Assembly (NCBI GenBank): GCA_023255355.1
Contig: JALRIU010000004.1
Coordinates: 1-6,609 of the forward strand
Direction of reading: 5' to 3'
Origin: Pseudomonadales bacterium
Lineage (GTDB): Bacteria > Pseudomonadota > Gammaproteobacteria > Pseudomonadales > JAHEIH01
Length of the DNA stretch: 6,609 nucleotides
Part shown: positions 6,487-6,609 of the stretch, one piece after another
Layout of the letters: each line of letters starts with the position of its first letter
How positions within the stretch are numbered: position 1 is the first letter of the stretch
Notes under the pieces: generated by a model
The model's input: only the letters and a program-made list of their open reading frames with translations
Database searches by the model: none
What the model was told of the DNA's origin: nothing
Made by a program: the position numbers and the translations under genes

Positions 6487-6609
6487 GATGCTTGCTTGTC
6501 CTTGTCCTTGTCCTAGGATTTGGTGTCAACACAGCAATTTGCGGTGAAATGCCTTCTACAATGACCTCGCTGAGGCCCGCTTTAATGGTGTAATTGGCTT
6601 TGTGCTTAA
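6413..6609 (-). CDS. Possible C-terminal end of an upstream gene, unrecognised, partial
   Basis: A minus-strand frame stays open from the right edge to a TGA at 6413-6415, giving 64 residues. The first ~29 look protein-like ('YTIKAGLSEVIVEGISPQ' then 'IAVLTPNP'). The hexamer repeat then reads as Arg-Thr repeats, and the rest overlaps the kinase start by 74 nt in another frame with low-complexity, His/Cys-rich sequence. The real gene may once have ended near 6510, with the tail read out by later change. I recognise no family. If real, it would be transcribed with the kinase as an operon. All other frames across 6529-6609 are interrupted, which is the main support, and the stretch is short. Confidence 0.35.
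   Translation of the reverse strand, partial: KHKANYTIKAGLSEVIVEGISPQIAVLTPNPRTRTRTSKHHEIQHHFYTQLSCRRHVGSGALCV
6496..6513. repeat. Three perfect tandem copies of a hexamer (TTGTCC / GGACAA)
   Basis: Three uninterrupted copies lie at 6496-6501, 6502-6507 and 6508-6513. On the kinase's coding strand they read GGACAA x3, so each junction forms AAGGA, a Shine-Dalgarno-like core. The one closest to the ATG is about 12 bases away, further than usual. The repeat is directly followed by the palindrome TCCTAGGA (6511-6518). It sits exactly in the translation-initiation region of the sensor kinase gene, so a change in copy number could alter kinase expression. Confidence 0.7.

Noticed and set aside
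6524..6529. Perfect TTGACA on the minus strand as the -35 of a kinase promoter
   Set aside because: No -10-like hexamer lies 15-19 bases downstream; that stretch is the GGACAA repeat. The hit lies within an open coding-like frame.

Overview
The window looks like a stretch of chromosome from a Gram-negative gammaproteobacterium, probably marine or environmental. The evidence is indirect. Gene density is high, base composition is moderately AT-rich by eye, and there is a CHASE3 hybrid sensor kinase, a PepSY/TM protein with the 'LHIMDYDERDDFNHP' signature, and a secreted SnoaL-like protein beside a short-chain dehydrogenase. No rRNA, tRNA, CRISPR array, transposase or integrase is visible.

Layout, left to right. 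Bases 1-126 hold the last 41 codons of a plus-strand gene, probably of the gamma-glutamylcyclotransferase (ChaC-like) family. A short intergenic region (127-215) carries a good sigma70-type promoter candidate, with an 11-bp palindrome across its -35 box. Next comes a tight plus-strand operon of three genes (216-3422): an MFS permease, an exported protein with two tandem SnoaL/NTF2-like (DUF8021-like) units, and an SDR-family dehydrogenase with a TTG start. It looks like a compact module for taking up and oxidising a small organic molecule. The substrate cannot be read from the sequence.

Immediately after the SDR gene, on the opposite strand, lies a decayed end of a second histidine kinase (about 3435-3812). 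Its G2 box is intact but its N and G1 boxes are damaged, and it has no upstream catalytic half. A PepSY/TM protein gene follows on the plus strand (3891-4595). It converges, with a 4-bp gap, on a large intact hybrid sensor kinase on the minus strand (4600-6486; TM, CHASE3, TM, HAMP-like linker, HisKA, HATPase, receiver). Three perfect tandem copies of a purine-rich hexamer lie just upstream of the kinase start, where its ribosome-binding site should be. The right edge (6413-6609) contains an open minus-strand frame that may be the end of another gene and overlaps the kinase start.

The 216-3422 operon probably works as a unit: import by the permease, an exported or periplasmic binding or enzymatic step, and a cytoplasmic NAD(H)-type oxidoreduction. 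The right half is a signalling and membrane-protein region with no obvious functional link to the operon. The kinase remnant marks the junction and suggests past rearrangement. No clearly new biological system is evident. The strongest leads are the uncharacterised three-gene module, the SDR's unusual catalytic positions, the kinase remnant, and the hexamer repeat at the kinase's translation start.
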